From Streptomyces chartreusis (GTDB taxonomy: Bacteria > Actinomycetota > Actinomycetes > Streptomycetales > Streptomycetaceae): a stretch of 64,000 nucleotides of DNA. Shown here piece after piece: positions 32,224 to 41,175 of this stretch. A program made the translations under genes and the position numbers. The notes under the pieces are model-generated. The model was not told where the DNA came from. It made no database searches and was given only the letters and a program-made list of their open reading frames with translations. How positions within the stretch are numbered: the stretch's first letter is position 1; each line of letters begins with the position of its first letter. Location: the NCBI RefSeq assembly GCF_008704715.1, contig NZ_CP023689.1, positions 6,572,001 to 6,636,000 of the forward strand, in the 5' to 3' direction.

Positions 32224-35200
32224 GTGACACAGTCCGCGACGGCCGTGACGACCTCGGCCTCCCTCCCGCCGGCCGCACATCCCTCGTCCGCGTATCTGCG
32301 GTATCCGCATCTGCGCGGCGACCTGGTCGCCTTCACCGCCGAGGACGACGTGTGGATCGCCCCCCTCGACGGCGGCCGCGCCTGGCGGGTCAGCGCCGAC
32401 AACGTGCCGGTCTCCCGGCCGCGCATCTCGCCCGACGGCACGACCGTCGCGTGGACCTCCACCCGTGACGGCGCTCCCGAGGTGCACATCGCGCCGGTCG
32501 ACGGCGGCCCCTCCAGGCGCCTTACGCACTGGGGCAGTTGGCAGACCCGGGTGCGCGGCTGGACCCCGGACGGCCGGGTCCTCGCGATCAGCACCCAGGG
32601 CCAGGCCGGCAGCCGCCGCACCTGGGCCCACACGGTCCCGCTCGACGGCGGCCCCGCGACCACCCTGCCGTACGGCCCCGTCGGCGACGTCGTGCACGGG
32701 CCGCACCTGGTGCTCGCCTCCGCGCCGATGGGTCTGGAGGCCGCCCGCTGGAAGCGCTACCGCGGCGGCACGGCGGGCAAGCTGTGGATCGACCGGGAGG
32801 GCGGGGGCGACTTCGTACGGCTGCACGAGGAGCTGGACGGGAACCTCGAGGACCCCGTGTGGGTGGGGGACCGGATCGCCTTCCTCTCCGACCACGAGGG
32901 CGTCGGGGCCCTGTACTCCTCCCTCGCCGACGGCTCCGATCTGCGCGGGCACACAGCTGTCGACGGGTTCTACGCCCGGCACGCCGCGAGCGACGGCACC
33001 CGGGTCGTGTACGTGTCCGCCGGTGAACTCATGCTGCTGGACGACCTCGACGGCGCCGAGCCGCGCCGGCTGGACATCCGGCTCGGCGGGCAGCGCACCG
33101 ACCGGCAGCCGTACCCGCTGAACGCCGCCCGCTCCTTCGGGGAGGCCGCCCCCGACCACACCGCGCGCGGCAGCGCCGTCTGCGTCCGGGGCAACGTGCA
33201 CTGGGTCACCCACCGTTCCGGCCCCGCCCGCGCACTGGCCGCCGAGCCCGGCGTACGGGCGCGGCTGCCCCGCACCTTCCGCGCGGACGGCGAGGAGTGG
33301 GTGGTGTGGGTGACGGACGCCGAGGGCGACGACGCGCTGGAGTTCGCCCCGGCGACCGGGCTCGCGCCCGGGGCCACCCCGCGCAGACTGGCCGCCGGAC
33401 AGCTCGGGCGGGTGCTGGAGCTGGCCATGGCGCCCGACGGGAGCCGGGCGGCGGTCGCCGCGCACGACGGCCGGGTGCTGTTCGTCGAGCGGGAGAGCGG
33501 CGAGGTCCGCGAGGTCGACCGCAGCGTGGACGGCGACGTGTCGGGGCTGGTGTTCTCGCCCGACTCGGCCTGGCTCGCCTGGTCGCACCCCGGCCCGCGC
33601 CCGCTCGCCCAGCTCAAGCTCGCCAACACCACCGACCTGTCGGTCTCCGAGGCGACCCCGCTGCGATTCCAGGACTACGCGCCCGCGTTCACGCAGGACG
33701 GCAAGCACCTGGTGTTCCTGTCGACGCGCGCCTTCGACCCGGTCTACGACGAGCACGTCTTCGACCTGGCCTTCGTCGTCGGCTCCCGCCCGCACCTGAT
33801 CACGCTGGCGGCCACGACCCCGTCCCCCTTCGGCCCGCAGCGGCACGGCCGTCCCTTCGACGCGCCGGACAAGGAGGAGACACCCGACAGCGAGGGCACC
33901 CCCGCCACCCGCATCGACCTCGAAGGGCTCGCCGACCGGATCGTGCCGTTCCCCGTCGAGGCCGCCCGCTACACGCACCTGCGGACCGCCAAGGACGGTG
34001 TGCTGTGGCTGCGCCACCCGGTGCAGGGCGCGCTCGGCGCCTCCCGGGCCACGCCCGACGACCCCGAGCCCAAGACCGAGCTGGAGCGCTACGACCTCCT
34101 GCAGCGGCGCGTCGAGCATCTCGCCGACGACGCCGACGACTTCGAGGTCAGCGGCGACGGCAAGCGGGTCCTGCTGTGGACCGACAGCAGGCTCAAGGTC
34201 GTACCGAGCGACCGGCGGGCCTCCGGCGACGAGGACAGCGACTCCAACATCACCGTCGACCTGACCCGCGTACGGCAGCGGATCGACCCGGCCGCCGAGT
34301 GGCGGCAGATGTTCGACGAGGCCGGCCGCATCATGCGGGACCACTTCTGGCGGCCCGACATGAGCGGCGTGGACTGGCCGGGCGTCCTGGACCGCTACCG
34401 CCCGCTCCTCGACCGCGTCGCCACCCACGACGACCTGATCGACCTGCTGTGGGAGGTGCAGGGCGAGCTGGGCACCTCGCACGCCTACGTCGCCTCGCGC
34501 GGCGGGTACGGCGGCGGCGCCCGGCAGGGGCTGCTCGGCGCCGACATCTCCCGCCACGAGGAGGGGAGTTGGCGCATCGACCGCATCCTGCCGTCGGAGA
34601 CCTCCGACCCCGACGCACGGGCACCGCTGGCCGCGCCCGGCGTAGCGGTGCGGGCCGGCGACGCGATCGTGGCCGTGGCCGGGGTGCCGGTGGACCCGGT
34701 GACCGGGCCGGGGCCGCTGCTCGTCGGCACGGCGGGCAAGGCGGTCGAGCTGACGATCTCGCCGGCCGGCGGCGGGGACGTACGGCACGCGGTCGTGGTG
34801 CCCGTCGCGGACGAGCAGCCGCTGCGCTACCACGCGTGGGTCGCGGACCGGCGGGCGTACGTCCACGAGAAGTCCGGCGGCCGGCTCGGCTACCTCCATG
34901 TCCCGGACATGCAGGCGCCGGGCTGGGCCCAGATCCACCGCGACCTGCGGATCGAGGTGGCCCGCGAGGGACTCGTCGTGGACGTCCGGGAGAACGGCGG
35001 CGGGCACACCTCCCAGCTCGTCGTGGAGAAGCTGGCCCGGCGGATCGTCGGCTGGGAACTGCCGCGCGGGATGCGGCCGTACAGCTATCCGCAGGACGCG
35101 CCCCGGGGGCCGGTGGTGGCGGTGGCGGACGAGTTCTCCGGGTCGGACGGGGACATCGTCAACGCGGCGATCAAGGCGCTCGGCCTCGGACCGGTCGTGG

Positions 35201-35469
35201 GCACCCGGACCTGGGGCGGGGTGATCGGGATCGACAGCCGGTACCGGCTGGTCGACGGCACGCTGATCACCCAGCCGAAGTACGCCATCTGGCTGGAGGG
35301 CTACGGCTGGGACGTCGAGAACCACGGCGTCGACCCGGACGTGGAGGTGTTCCAGCGCCCGCAGGACTGGGCGGCGGGCCGGGACGCCCAACTGGACGAG
35401 GCGATCCGCCTGGCGCTGGAAGGGCTCGAGGAACGGCCGGCCAAAACACCGCCGAGTCTGCCCACCTAG
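32224..35469 (+). CDS. Tricorn-type S41 serine protease
   Basis: The gene encodes 1081 residues. The N-terminal ~680 residues form TolB/tricorn-like beta-propeller repeats (SRPRISPDGTTVAWTS, WTPDGRVLAIS, VVYVSAGELMLLDD). A PDZ-like domain (AVRAGDAIVAVAGVPVDPVTG) and C-terminal S41 catalytic core follow, with the nucleophile serine in DEFSGSDGDIVNAAIKALG and the helix after it. It degrades peptides released by the proteasome or other proteases in cytosol; no signal peptide is present. GTG start with AGGG upstream. It ends just before a dispersed hairpin repeat. Confidence 0.9.
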   Translation: MTQSATAVTTSASLPPAAHPSSAYLRYPHLRGDLVAFTAEDDVWIAPLDGGRAWRVSADNVPVSRPRISPDGTTVAWTSTRDGAPEVHIAPVDGGPSRRLTHWGSWQTRVRGWTPDGRVLAISTQGQAGSRRTWAHTVPLDGGPATTLPYGPVGDVVHGPHLVLASAPMGLEAARWKRYRGGTAGKLWIDREGGGDFVRLHEELDGNLEDPVWVGDRIAFLSDHEGVGALYSSLADGSDLRGHTAVDGFYARHAASDGTRVVYVSAGELMLLDDLDGAEPRRLDIRLGGQRTDRQPYPLNAARSFGEAAPDHTARGSAVCVRGNVHWVTHRSGPARALAAEPGVRARLPRTFRADGEEWVVWVTDAEGDDALEFAPATGLAPGATPRRLAAGQLGRVLELAMAPDGSRAAVAAHDGRVLFVERESGEVREVDRSVDGDVSGLVFSPDSAWLAWSHPGPRPLAQLKLANTTDLSVSEATPLRFQDYAPAFTQDGKHLVFLSTRAFDPVYDEHVFDLAFVVGSRPHLITLAATTPSPFGPQRHGRPFDAPDKEETPDSEGTPATRIDLEGLADRIVPFPVEAARYTHLRTAKDGVLWLRHPVQGALGASRATPDDPEPKTELERYDLLQRRVEHLADDADDFEVSGDGKRVLLWTDSRLKVVPSDRRASGDEDSDSNITVDLTRVRQRIDPAAEWRQMFDEAGRIMRDHFWRPDMSGVDWPGVLDRYRPLLDRVATHDDLIDLLWEVQGELGTSHAYVASRGGYGGGARQGLLGADISRHEEGSWRIDRILPSETSDPDARAPLAAPGVAVRAGDAIVAVAGVPVDPVTGPGPLLVGTAGKAVELTISPAGGGDVRHAVVVPVADEQPLRYHAWVADRRAYVHEKSGGRLGYLHVPDMQAPGWAQIHRDLRIEVAREGLVVDVRENGGGHTSQLVVEKLARRIVGWELPRGMRPYSYPQDAPRGPVVAVADEFSGSDGDIVNAAIKALGLGPVVGTRTWGGVIGIDSRYRLVDGTLITQPKYAIWLEGYGWDVENHGVDPDVEVFQRPQDWAAGRDAQLDEAIRLALEGLEERPAKTPPSLPT

Positions 35470-35495
35470 GGGCGCGGGGAACTGCGCGATCAACC
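35469..35495. repeat. Dispersed Streptomyces hairpin repeat, copy 2
   Basis: GGGGCGCGGGGAACTGCGCG followed by ATCAACC, reverse complement of the core at 16939-16973 and half of the hairpin at 62540-62574. It follows the tricorn protease stop at once. Confidence 0.65.
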
Positions 35496-35520
35496 CCCAC
35501 GTGGCGGCACCCGACGACGA

Positions 35521-35526
35521 TACGAT
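35521..35526 (+). promoter_or_regulatory. Candidate -10 box TACGAT for the HIT gene
   Basis: TACGAT lies 41 bp before the ATG, a normal position for a promoter with a short leader and the ribosome binding site GGAGGG at 35558-35563. No good -35 hexamer is seen. Confidence 0.35.
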
Positions 35527-35566
35527 GCCCCCCGTAAACCACACCGGCCCAACCCCCGGAGGGAAC

Positions 35567-35920
35567 ATGGCAGGGGAGCCGCAGGACGACTGCTTGTTCT
35601 GCAAGATCGTCGCGAAGCATGTTCCGGCGACGATCGTGCGGGAGACGGAGACGACCGTCGCGTTCCGGGACATCAACCCCCAGGCGCCCACCCACGTCCT
35701 GGTCATCCCCAAGGCGCACTACAAGGACGCCGCCACCCTCGCCGCCGCCGAGCCGGCCCTCGCCGCGGACGTCCTGCGCGAGGCCCAGACCGTCGCCGAC
35801 GAGGACAAGCTGGAGAGCTACCGCGTCGTCTTCAACACCGGTGCCGGTGCCGGCCAGACCGTGTTCCACGCGCACGCCCACGTGCTCGGCGGCCGTGGCC
35901 TGCAGTGGCCCCCCGGCTAG
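35567..35920 (+). CDS. Histidine triad (HIT) nucleotide-binding protein
   Basis: The gene encodes 117 residues. The active-site triad is HAHAHVLGG (HxHxH), and the N-terminal CLFCKIVAKHVPA gives the HINT-type zinc pair. It probably hydrolyses adenosine phosphoramidates. GGAGGGAAC precedes the ATG. The next gene starts 12 bp downstream, so these two share a transcript. Confidence 0.93.
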   Translation: MAGEPQDDCLFCKIVAKHVPATIVRETETTVAFRDINPQAPTHVLVIPKAHYKDAATLAAAEPALAADVLREAQTVADEDKLESYRVVFNTGAGAGQTVFHAHAHVLGGRGLQWPPG

Positions 35921-35932
35921 GCCGAAGTCGTC

Positions 35933-36838
35933 GTGTCCGTACGTGAGTTGGTCGTCCTCGGGACGGCGAGCCAGGTCCCGACCCGGCACCGGAACCACAA
36001 CGGCTATCTGCTGCGGTGGGACGGCGAGGGCATCCTCTTCGATCCCGGCGAGGGCACACAGCGCCAGATGCTGCGGGCCGGCGTCGCGGCCCATGACCTG
36101 AACCGGATCTGCGTCACCCACTTCCACGGGGACCACTCGCTGGGCCTCGCCGGGGTCATCCAGCGGATCAACCTCGACAAGGTCCCGCACCCCGTCACCG
36201 CCCACTACCCGCGGTCCGGGCAGCGTTTCTTCGACCGGCTGCGGTACGCCACCGCCTACCGCGAGACCGTCGAGCTCACCGAGGCCCCGGTCGACACCGA
36301 CGGCGTCATCGCCGACACCGGCGGCTACACCCTGCACACCGCCCGGCTGTCGCACCCCGTCGAGTCGTACGGCTATCGCCTCGTCGAGCCCGACGGCCGC
36401 CGCATGCTGCCCGAACGGCTCGCCGCGCACGGCATCAAGGGCCCGGACGTGGGCCGGATCCAGCGCGAAGGCGTCCTCGACGGTGTCTCTTTGGACGACG
36501 TGAGCGAGTTCCGGCGCGGGCAGCGGTTCGCGTTCGTCATGGACACCCGGCTGTGCGACGGCGTGTACGCCCTCGCCGACGGCTGCGACATGCTCGTCAT
36601 CGAGTCGACCTTCCTGGACGAGGACGGCGAACTCGCCGCCGAACACGGTCACCTTACCGCCGGTCAGGCGGCCCGGGTCGCGCTCGACAGCGGCGTACGT
36701 CACCTCGTGCTCACCCACTTCAGTCAGCGCTACACCGAGCCGGACGAGTTCGAGCGGCAGGCACGGGACGCCGGTTTCGGCGGGGAGCTGACGGTGGCGC
36801 ACGACCTGCTGAGGGTCCCGCTACCGAAACGTCGGTAA
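35933..36838 (+). CDS. Ribonuclease Z-like metallo-beta-lactamase hydrolase
   Basis: The gene encodes 301 residues. RNase Z features: LFDPGEGTQRQML, zinc motif THFHGDH, and downstream SHPVESYGYRL, VMDTRL, EHGHLTAGQAA and LVLTHFSQRY. This matches the family that processes tRNA 3' ends, although Streptomyces also has relatives with other substrates. GTG start; the stop TAA overlaps the ATG at 36838. Confidence 0.85.
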   Translation: MSVRELVVLGTASQVPTRHRNHNGYLLRWDGEGILFDPGEGTQRQMLRAGVAAHDLNRICVTHFHGDHSLGLAGVIQRINLDKVPHPVTAHYPRSGQRFFDRLRYATAYRETVELTEAPVDTDGVIADTGGYTLHTARLSHPVESYGYRLVEPDGRRMLPERLAAHGIKGPDVGRIQREGVLDGVSLDDVSEFRRGQRFAFVMDTRLCDGVYALADGCDMLVIESTFLDEDGELAAEHGHLTAGQAARVALDSGVRHLVLTHFSQRYTEPDEFERQARDAGFGGELTVAHDLLRVPLPKRR

Positions 36839-36858
36839 TGCAGCCGTACGATGCTTTG

Positions 36859-37851
36859 ATGCCCCTCCCCAAAGCAGAACTGCACCTTCACATCGAAGGC
36901 ACTCTCGAACCCGAGCTCGCCTTCGAACTGGCCGCCCGCAACGGCGTCCGGCTGCCGTACGCCGACGCCGGCGAGCTCGGCAAGGCGTACGAGTTCGAGG
37001 ACCTCCAGTCCTTCCTGAACCTGTACTACGAGCTCATGGCCGTCCTGCGCACCGAGCAGGACTTCGCGGACCTCGCGAACGCCTACCTCGCGCGGGCCGC
37101 CGCCCAGGGCGTGCGGCACGCGGAGATCTTCTTCGACCCGCAGGCGCACACCAAGCGGGGCGTCGGGCTGGGCACCGTCGTCGAGGGGCTGTGGCGGGCG
37201 CTGGGCAGCAGCGAGGCGAACCACGGGGTCTCCACCCGGCTCATCATGTGCTTCCTGCGCGACGACTCCGCCGAGTCGGCGATGGAGACGCTGCGGGCCG
37301 CCGAGCCCTATCTCGACCGGATCACCGGCGTGGGCCTGGACTCGGCCGAGGTCGGCCACCCGCCGGTGAAGTTCCGCGAGGTCTACGAGGAAGCCGCCCG
37401 GCTAGGGCTGCGGCGCGTCGCGCACGCCGGCGAGGAGGGCCCGCCCGCGTACATCACCGAGGCCCTGGACGTCCTCGGCGTCGAGCGCGTCGACCACGGG
37501 CTGCGCTGCATGGAGGACCCGGCGCTGGTCGAGCGGCTGGTGCGGGAGCGGGTGCCGCTGACCCTGTGCCCGCTGTCCAACGTGCGGCTGCGGACCGTCG
37601 ACACCCTCGCCGACCACCCGCTGCCGGCGATGCTCGACGCCGGTCTCATGTGCACCGTCAACTCCGACGACCCGGCCTACTTCGGCGGGTACGCAGGCGA
37701 CAACTTCGACGCGGTGCACTCGACGCTGGGCCTGGACCGGGAACGGCTGCGCGAGCTGGCCCGCAACTCCTTCCTCGCCTCCTTCCTGGAGGACGACGAG
37801 GAACTGCGGGCGCGGTACTTGGCCGAGGTGGAGGGCTACGAGTTCCGCTAG
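36859..37851 (+). CDS. add: Adenosine deaminase
   Basis: The gene encodes 330 residues. The zinc motif is HLHIEGTLEPELAF near the start; later motifs are LDSAEVGHPPVKF (E), HAGEEGPP, RVDHG and SDDPAYFGG. It converts adenosine to inosine in purine salvage. The start at 36859 is preferred: TACGAT at 36848-36853 lies a few bases before it, so the message is probably leaderless. A start overlapping the upstream gene (ATG 36838) is possible but lacks a ribosome binding site. Confidence 0.9.
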   Translation: MPLPKAELHLHIEGTLEPELAFELAARNGVRLPYADAGELGKAYEFEDLQSFLNLYYELMAVLRTEQDFADLANAYLARAAAQGVRHAEIFFDPQAHTKRGVGLGTVVEGLWRALGSSEANHGVSTRLIMCFLRDDSAESAMETLRAAEPYLDRITGVGLDSAEVGHPPVKFREVYEEAARLGLRRVAHAGEEGPPAYITEALDVLGVERVDHGLRCMEDPALVERLVRERVPLTLCPLSNVRLRTVDTLADHPLPAMLDAGLMCTVNSDDPAYFGGYAGDNFDAVHSTLGLDRERLRELARNSFLASFLEDDEELRARYLAEVEGYEFR

Positions 37852-37867
37852 CGCTCCGGGCGGCCGC

Positions 37868-39190
37868 TCAGATGGCGGCGGTCAGGCGGTCGGGGGCGGC
37901 CGGGGTGGCCTCGACGGTGTCCAGCGGGATCTCGACGACCTCGACCACCTCCGCCGTCTCGGCGATCTCGCCGCTCGTGCGGGTCAGGCGGCCCAGCGCC
38001 ACCGCCGTCATGGGCACGGACACGACCAGCAGCCCCACCGCGAGGACCGCGCCCATGACCGGGAACCCGGCCTGCGCCGACAGCACGCTCCCGGCCAGCG
38101 GGCCCGCCGCCGTGCCCAGCGACGCCGCCGAACCCACGAGCACCGCCCAGCGGCCCCGCGGGTCGAGGGAGGCGGCGAGCCCGATGACGTACGACAGGAC
38201 GATCGGGTAGATCGTGTTCCAGGCGATCTCGCCGGTCGCGAAGGTCGTCAGGTCGGTGGCGGACGCACTGAGCGCGATGCAGCCCGCGATGAGGACCGTG
38301 CCGGCGCCGATCGGCATGGCGAGGCCGAGACGCGGGCCGAGCGCGCCCGCCCCGGTTACGCCGAGCAGCCCGGCGCCGAGCGCGATGGCGAACACGGCGC
38401 CGACCGTGGCCTCCGTCAACTGGGCCTGCGTCAGGCCTATCCGGCCGCTGACGCCCCACAGCGAGTTCTGGGCCAGCGACCAGCACAGCATGCAGGCGGC
38501 CAGGACCAGGCCCGGACGGCGATGGGGGAGCCGTGCGGCGGGCCGGCGTGACTCCACCGTCGGCGCGTCGACCGGGATACGGCCCGTCAGCGGCCATACG
38601 GCGAGCGCGGTGAGCGCGATGGCGGCCAGCGGCTGGCCATGGCCCGGACCGAGGTGCGGGACCGTCAGATAGACGGCGCCCGCGAGAGCGGAGACGCCCA
38701 GCAGGCCGGCCGTGGTGGTCCGGTGCGGGTCCCTCCCCCACGCTCGAACACCCTCGCGCCGGGGGACCCCCATGGCGGCGATACGGGTGGCGGCGACGGC
38801 GGTGGCCGTACCGGAGCCGAAGCCGCCGATCAGGACGCCGAGGACGACGGCCGGGACGGCGTGCGCGAGGGCCCCGCCGCCGTAGCCGAGCAGGGCCAGG
38901 GTGAGGCCGATCCGGGCCAGCCTGCGGGCGCCGAAGCGGTCCACGCGGGAGGCCAGCAGGAAGCCTGCCGAGGCCGAACTCAGCAGCAGCGCGCTGCCGA
39001 CGGCTCCGGCCTGGGTGGGGGAGAGCGGAAGTCCGGAATCGAGCCTGCCGACGACGGTCGGCAGCAGATACGGAGCGAGGTACCCGGCCGTGAAAAGGGC
39101 AACGAGAGGCCAGGGGGTGGTGCGGGGGGCGAACACGGGCGGTCCCAGGGCATGCGAAAGGAGCGGCACAGAAAAGGGGGAGGGGCGCAT
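37868..39190 (-). CDS. MFS transporter
   Basis: The gene encodes about 440 residues with 12 hydrophobic segments (LVALFTAGYLAPYLLP, GSALLLSSASAGFLLA, AGLLGVSALAGAVYL, and so on) and the short loop VDRFGARRLAR typical of the family. The substrate is unknown. The start is uncertain: 39190 (MRPSPFSVPLL) is chosen, and an upstream start at 39274 would add a non-hydrophobic tail. A 42-bp dispersed repeat (38732-38773) is inserted in frame in the loop after IAA, adding about 14 residues. It converges with add. Confidence 0.75.
   Translation of the reverse strand: MRPSPFSVPLLSHALGPPVFAPRTTPWPLVALFTAGYLAPYLLPTVVGRLDSGLPLSPTQAGAVGSALLLSSASAGFLLASRVDRFGARRLARIGLTLALLGYGGGALAHAVPAVVLGVLIGGFGSGTATAVAATRIAAMGVPRREGVRAWGRDPHRTTTAGLLGVSALAGAVYLTVPHLGPGHGQPLAAIALTALAVWPLTGRIPVDAPTVESRRPAARLPHRRPGLVLAACMLCWSLAQNSLWGVSGRIGLTQAQLTEATVGAVFAIALGAGLLGVTGAGALGPRLGLAMPIGAGTVLIAGCIALSASATDLTTFATGEIAWNTIYPIVLSYVIGLAASLDPRGRWAVLVGSAASLGTAAGPLAGSVLSAQAGFPVMGAVLAVGLLVVSVPMTAVALGRLTRTSGEIAETAEVVEVVEIPLDTVEATPAAPDRLTAAI
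38732..38773 (+). repeat. 42-bp dispersed repeat inside the MFS gene
   Basis: Begins CCTCCCCCACGCTCG and ends GGGGGACCCCCAT on the plus strand, antisense to the host gene. It is 42 bp and preserves the reading frame (adds about 14 codons). It belongs to the same family as 22409-22450 and 44661-44702. Confidence 0.65.
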
Positions 39191-39338
39191 GCCGTCGACG
39201 GACAGGACCGCGCGGGCAATTTGTATCAAGCGGAGGGAGCCGCGAAAAAGTGGGGACGGAGTGATCTGAGGCACATTCCGTTTGTGGTGGGGGAAGGGGG
39301 GTAGCAGTGGCGCTCGCCCGGGCCTTCGGCCGGCGCTC

Positions 39339-40127
39339 TCAGCTGCGCCAGTGCACCGAGCCGCCCCCGCCGCCGGGGGCCCTCGCCTCGATCTTCGCGC
39401 GGGTCTCGCGCATCACCGCCACGATCCGCTCCTCGTGCGCGGCCGACAGCCGGGCCACCGGCACCGAGCAGCTGATCGCGTCCTGTGCCGGGGTGTCGTA
39501 GCGCAGCGCGAAGCCGAAGCCGACGATGCCGAGGACGCCCTCCTCGCGGTCGATCGACCAGCCGCGCGCCCGCACCCCGGCCAGATCGGCGGCCAGTGCC
39601 TCGCGGCTGGTGCGGGTGTTGGGGGTGAGGGCCCGGTAGGGGCCCTCGGGCAGGTCGGCGTCCGGGCGTTCGGCGAGCAGCGCCTTGCCCAGGGCGCCGA
39701 CGTGCGCCGGCAGCCGGCGGCCGACCCGGCTGATCGTCCTGAGGTACTCGTGCGACTCGCGCGTCGCCAGGTACGCCACGTCCCGGCCGTCCAGTCGCGC
39801 CATGTGGATCGTCTCGCCCAGCGCCTGCGACGCCTCGTCGAGGTACGGGCGCACCAGGCGCACGCGCGGGTCGGAGTCGAGGTAGCTGGTGCCGGTGAGC
39901 AGGGCGTGGATGCCGATGCCGTAGAGCGAGCCGGTGACGTCGGTGCGGACCCAGCCGCGCGAGATCAGGGTCTGGAGCAGCGCGTACATGGAGCTGCGCG
40001 GCACCTCCAGCTCGTCGGCCAGCTCCTGGAGGCGCGCGGGCCGGTCGCCGCGCGCGGCGAGGAGTTCGAGGAGCTCGACCGTGCGCGCCGCGGACTTCAC
40101 CTCGCGTACGCCGCCTGTCTCTGACAT
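39339..40127 (-). CDS. IclR-family transcriptional regulator
   Basis: The gene encodes 262 residues. N-terminal winged helix (ARTVELLELLAARGDRPARLQELADELEVPRSSMYALLQTLISRGWV) and a C-terminal effector domain (GETIHMARLDGRDVAYLATRES, RRLPAHVGALGKALLA, GFALRYDTPAQDAISCSVPV) are clear. It is divergent from the glucarate genes, with a palindrome overlapping their promoter, so it is the likely repressor, with glucarate or a pathway intermediate as inducer. Confidence 0.9.
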   Translation of the reverse strand: MSETGGVREVKSAARTVELLELLAARGDRPARLQELADELEVPRSSMYALLQTLISRGWVRTDVTGSLYGIGIHALLTGTSYLDSDPRVRLVRPYLDEASQALGETIHMARLDGRDVAYLATRESHEYLRTISRVGRRLPAHVGALGKALLAERPDADLPEGPYRALTPNTRTSREALAADLAGVRARGWSIDREEGVLGIVGFGFALRYDTPAQDAISCSVPVARLSAAHEERIVAVMRETRAKIEARAPGGGGGSVHWRS

Positions 40128-40157
40128 GGGCCGATCGTAATCGGACGGACCGTGCGA

Positions 40158-40199
40158 TTGACGGTCACGGTTCGCGTATCTAATCTCAGTTCTTATACG
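40158..40199 (+). promoter_or_regulatory. Promoter and candidate IclR operator of the glucarate operon
   Basis: TTGACG (40158-40163), a 17-bp spacer and TAATCT (40181-40186) make a good housekeeping-type promoter for the genes to the right. CGTAT at 40175-40179 and ATACG at 40195-40199 form an inverted repeat spanning the -10 box and the probable start point, where a repressor would block it. Confidence 0.55.
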
Positions 40200-40230
40200 T
40201 GGAAGACGTCTACATGGGGAGATGACGAGG

Positions 40231-41175
40231 GTGAGCCTCGATACGGACACCGACACGATCCGCCGACTGCGGGACGGCATGGCACGCGGCGTGCTGTCGT
40301 TCCCGCTGACGAGCTTCCACGACGACGGCTCGCTGGACCCGGACGGCTGCCGCGCCCATGTCGCCGCCCAGCTCGCCACCGAACCCGGCGCGGTCTTCCC
40401 GGCCTGCGGCACCGGCGAGTTCTTCTCGCTGGACGAGGACGAGTACCGCGTCGTCGTCACCGCGGCCGTCGAGGAGGCCGGCGGCCGGGTGCCCGTGGTG
40501 GCCGGGGTCGGGTACGGCTGGGCGCAGGCCGCCCGGTTCGCGCGGATCGCCGAGGAGGCCGGCGCCGACGCCCTGCTCGTCCTGCCGCACTACCTGGTCG
40601 CCGCCCCGCAGGACGGTCTGGTCGCCCAGCTGGAGCAGCTCGCGGCCCGGACCCGGCTGCCGCTCATCGCCTACCAGCGGGGCCAGGTCACCTTCACCGC
40701 CGACTCGTTGCGCCGCATCGCGCGGATCCCCGGCGTCATCGGGCTCAAGGACGGCCACAGCGACCTCGACCGCCTCCAGCGCCTCACGCTGGCCGCGCCC
40801 GAGGGCTTCCTGTTCTTCAACGGCGCCTCCACCGCCGAGATCCAGGCCCGCGCCTACGCCACCGTCGGCGTCCCCGCCTACTCCTCCGCCGTGCACGCCT
40901 TCGCCCCCGAGATCGCGAACGCCTTCTTCGCCGCCCTGCGCGACGGCGACCACGGCTTCGCCGACAAGCTGCTGCGCGACTTCTACGTCCCGCTCGTCGA
41001 ACTGCGCGACCGGGTGCCCGGCTACGCGGTCTCCCTGGTGAAGGCGGCAGCCAGGCTGCGCGGCCGCCCCGTCGGACCCGTCCGCGCCCCGCTCACCGAC
41101 CCGTCGCCCGGCGACCTGGCCGAGCTCAGGGCCCTGCTCGTCACCGGACTCGACCTCGTGGGAGCGGTGCTGTGA
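40231..41175 (+). CDS. 5-dehydro-4-deoxyglucarate dehydratase
   Basis: The gene encodes 314 residues of the DHDPS/NAL superfamily. PAC-GTGEFFSL is the phosphate/carboxylate loop, and the Schiff-base lysine is in VIGLKDGHSD. It converts 5-dehydro-4-deoxyglucarate to alpha-ketoglutarate semialdehyde. GTG 40231 is favoured because GGGGAG lies 9 nt upstream; the ATG at 40222 would overlap that site. The end overlaps the glucarate dehydratase start (GTGA), so the pair is translationally coupled. Confidence 0.88.
   Translation: MSLDTDTDTIRRLRDGMARGVLSFPLTSFHDDGSLDPDGCRAHVAAQLATEPGAVFPACGTGEFFSLDEDEYRVVVTAAVEEAGGRVPVVAGVGYGWAQAARFARIAEEAGADALLVLPHYLVAAPQDGLVAQLEQLAARTRLPLIAYQRGQVTFTADSLRRIARIPGVIGLKDGHSDLDRLQRLTLAAPEGFLFFNGASTAEIQARAYATVGVPAYSSAVHAFAPEIANAFFAALRDGDHGFADKLLRDFYVPLVELRDRVPGYAVSLVKAAARLRGRPVGPVRAPLTDPSPGDLAELRALLVTGLDLVGAVL

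Noticed and set aside
31483..35712. 1409-codon open frame on the minus strand
   Set aside because: Antisense shadow of the tricorn protease gene and its neighbours, with no domain motif.
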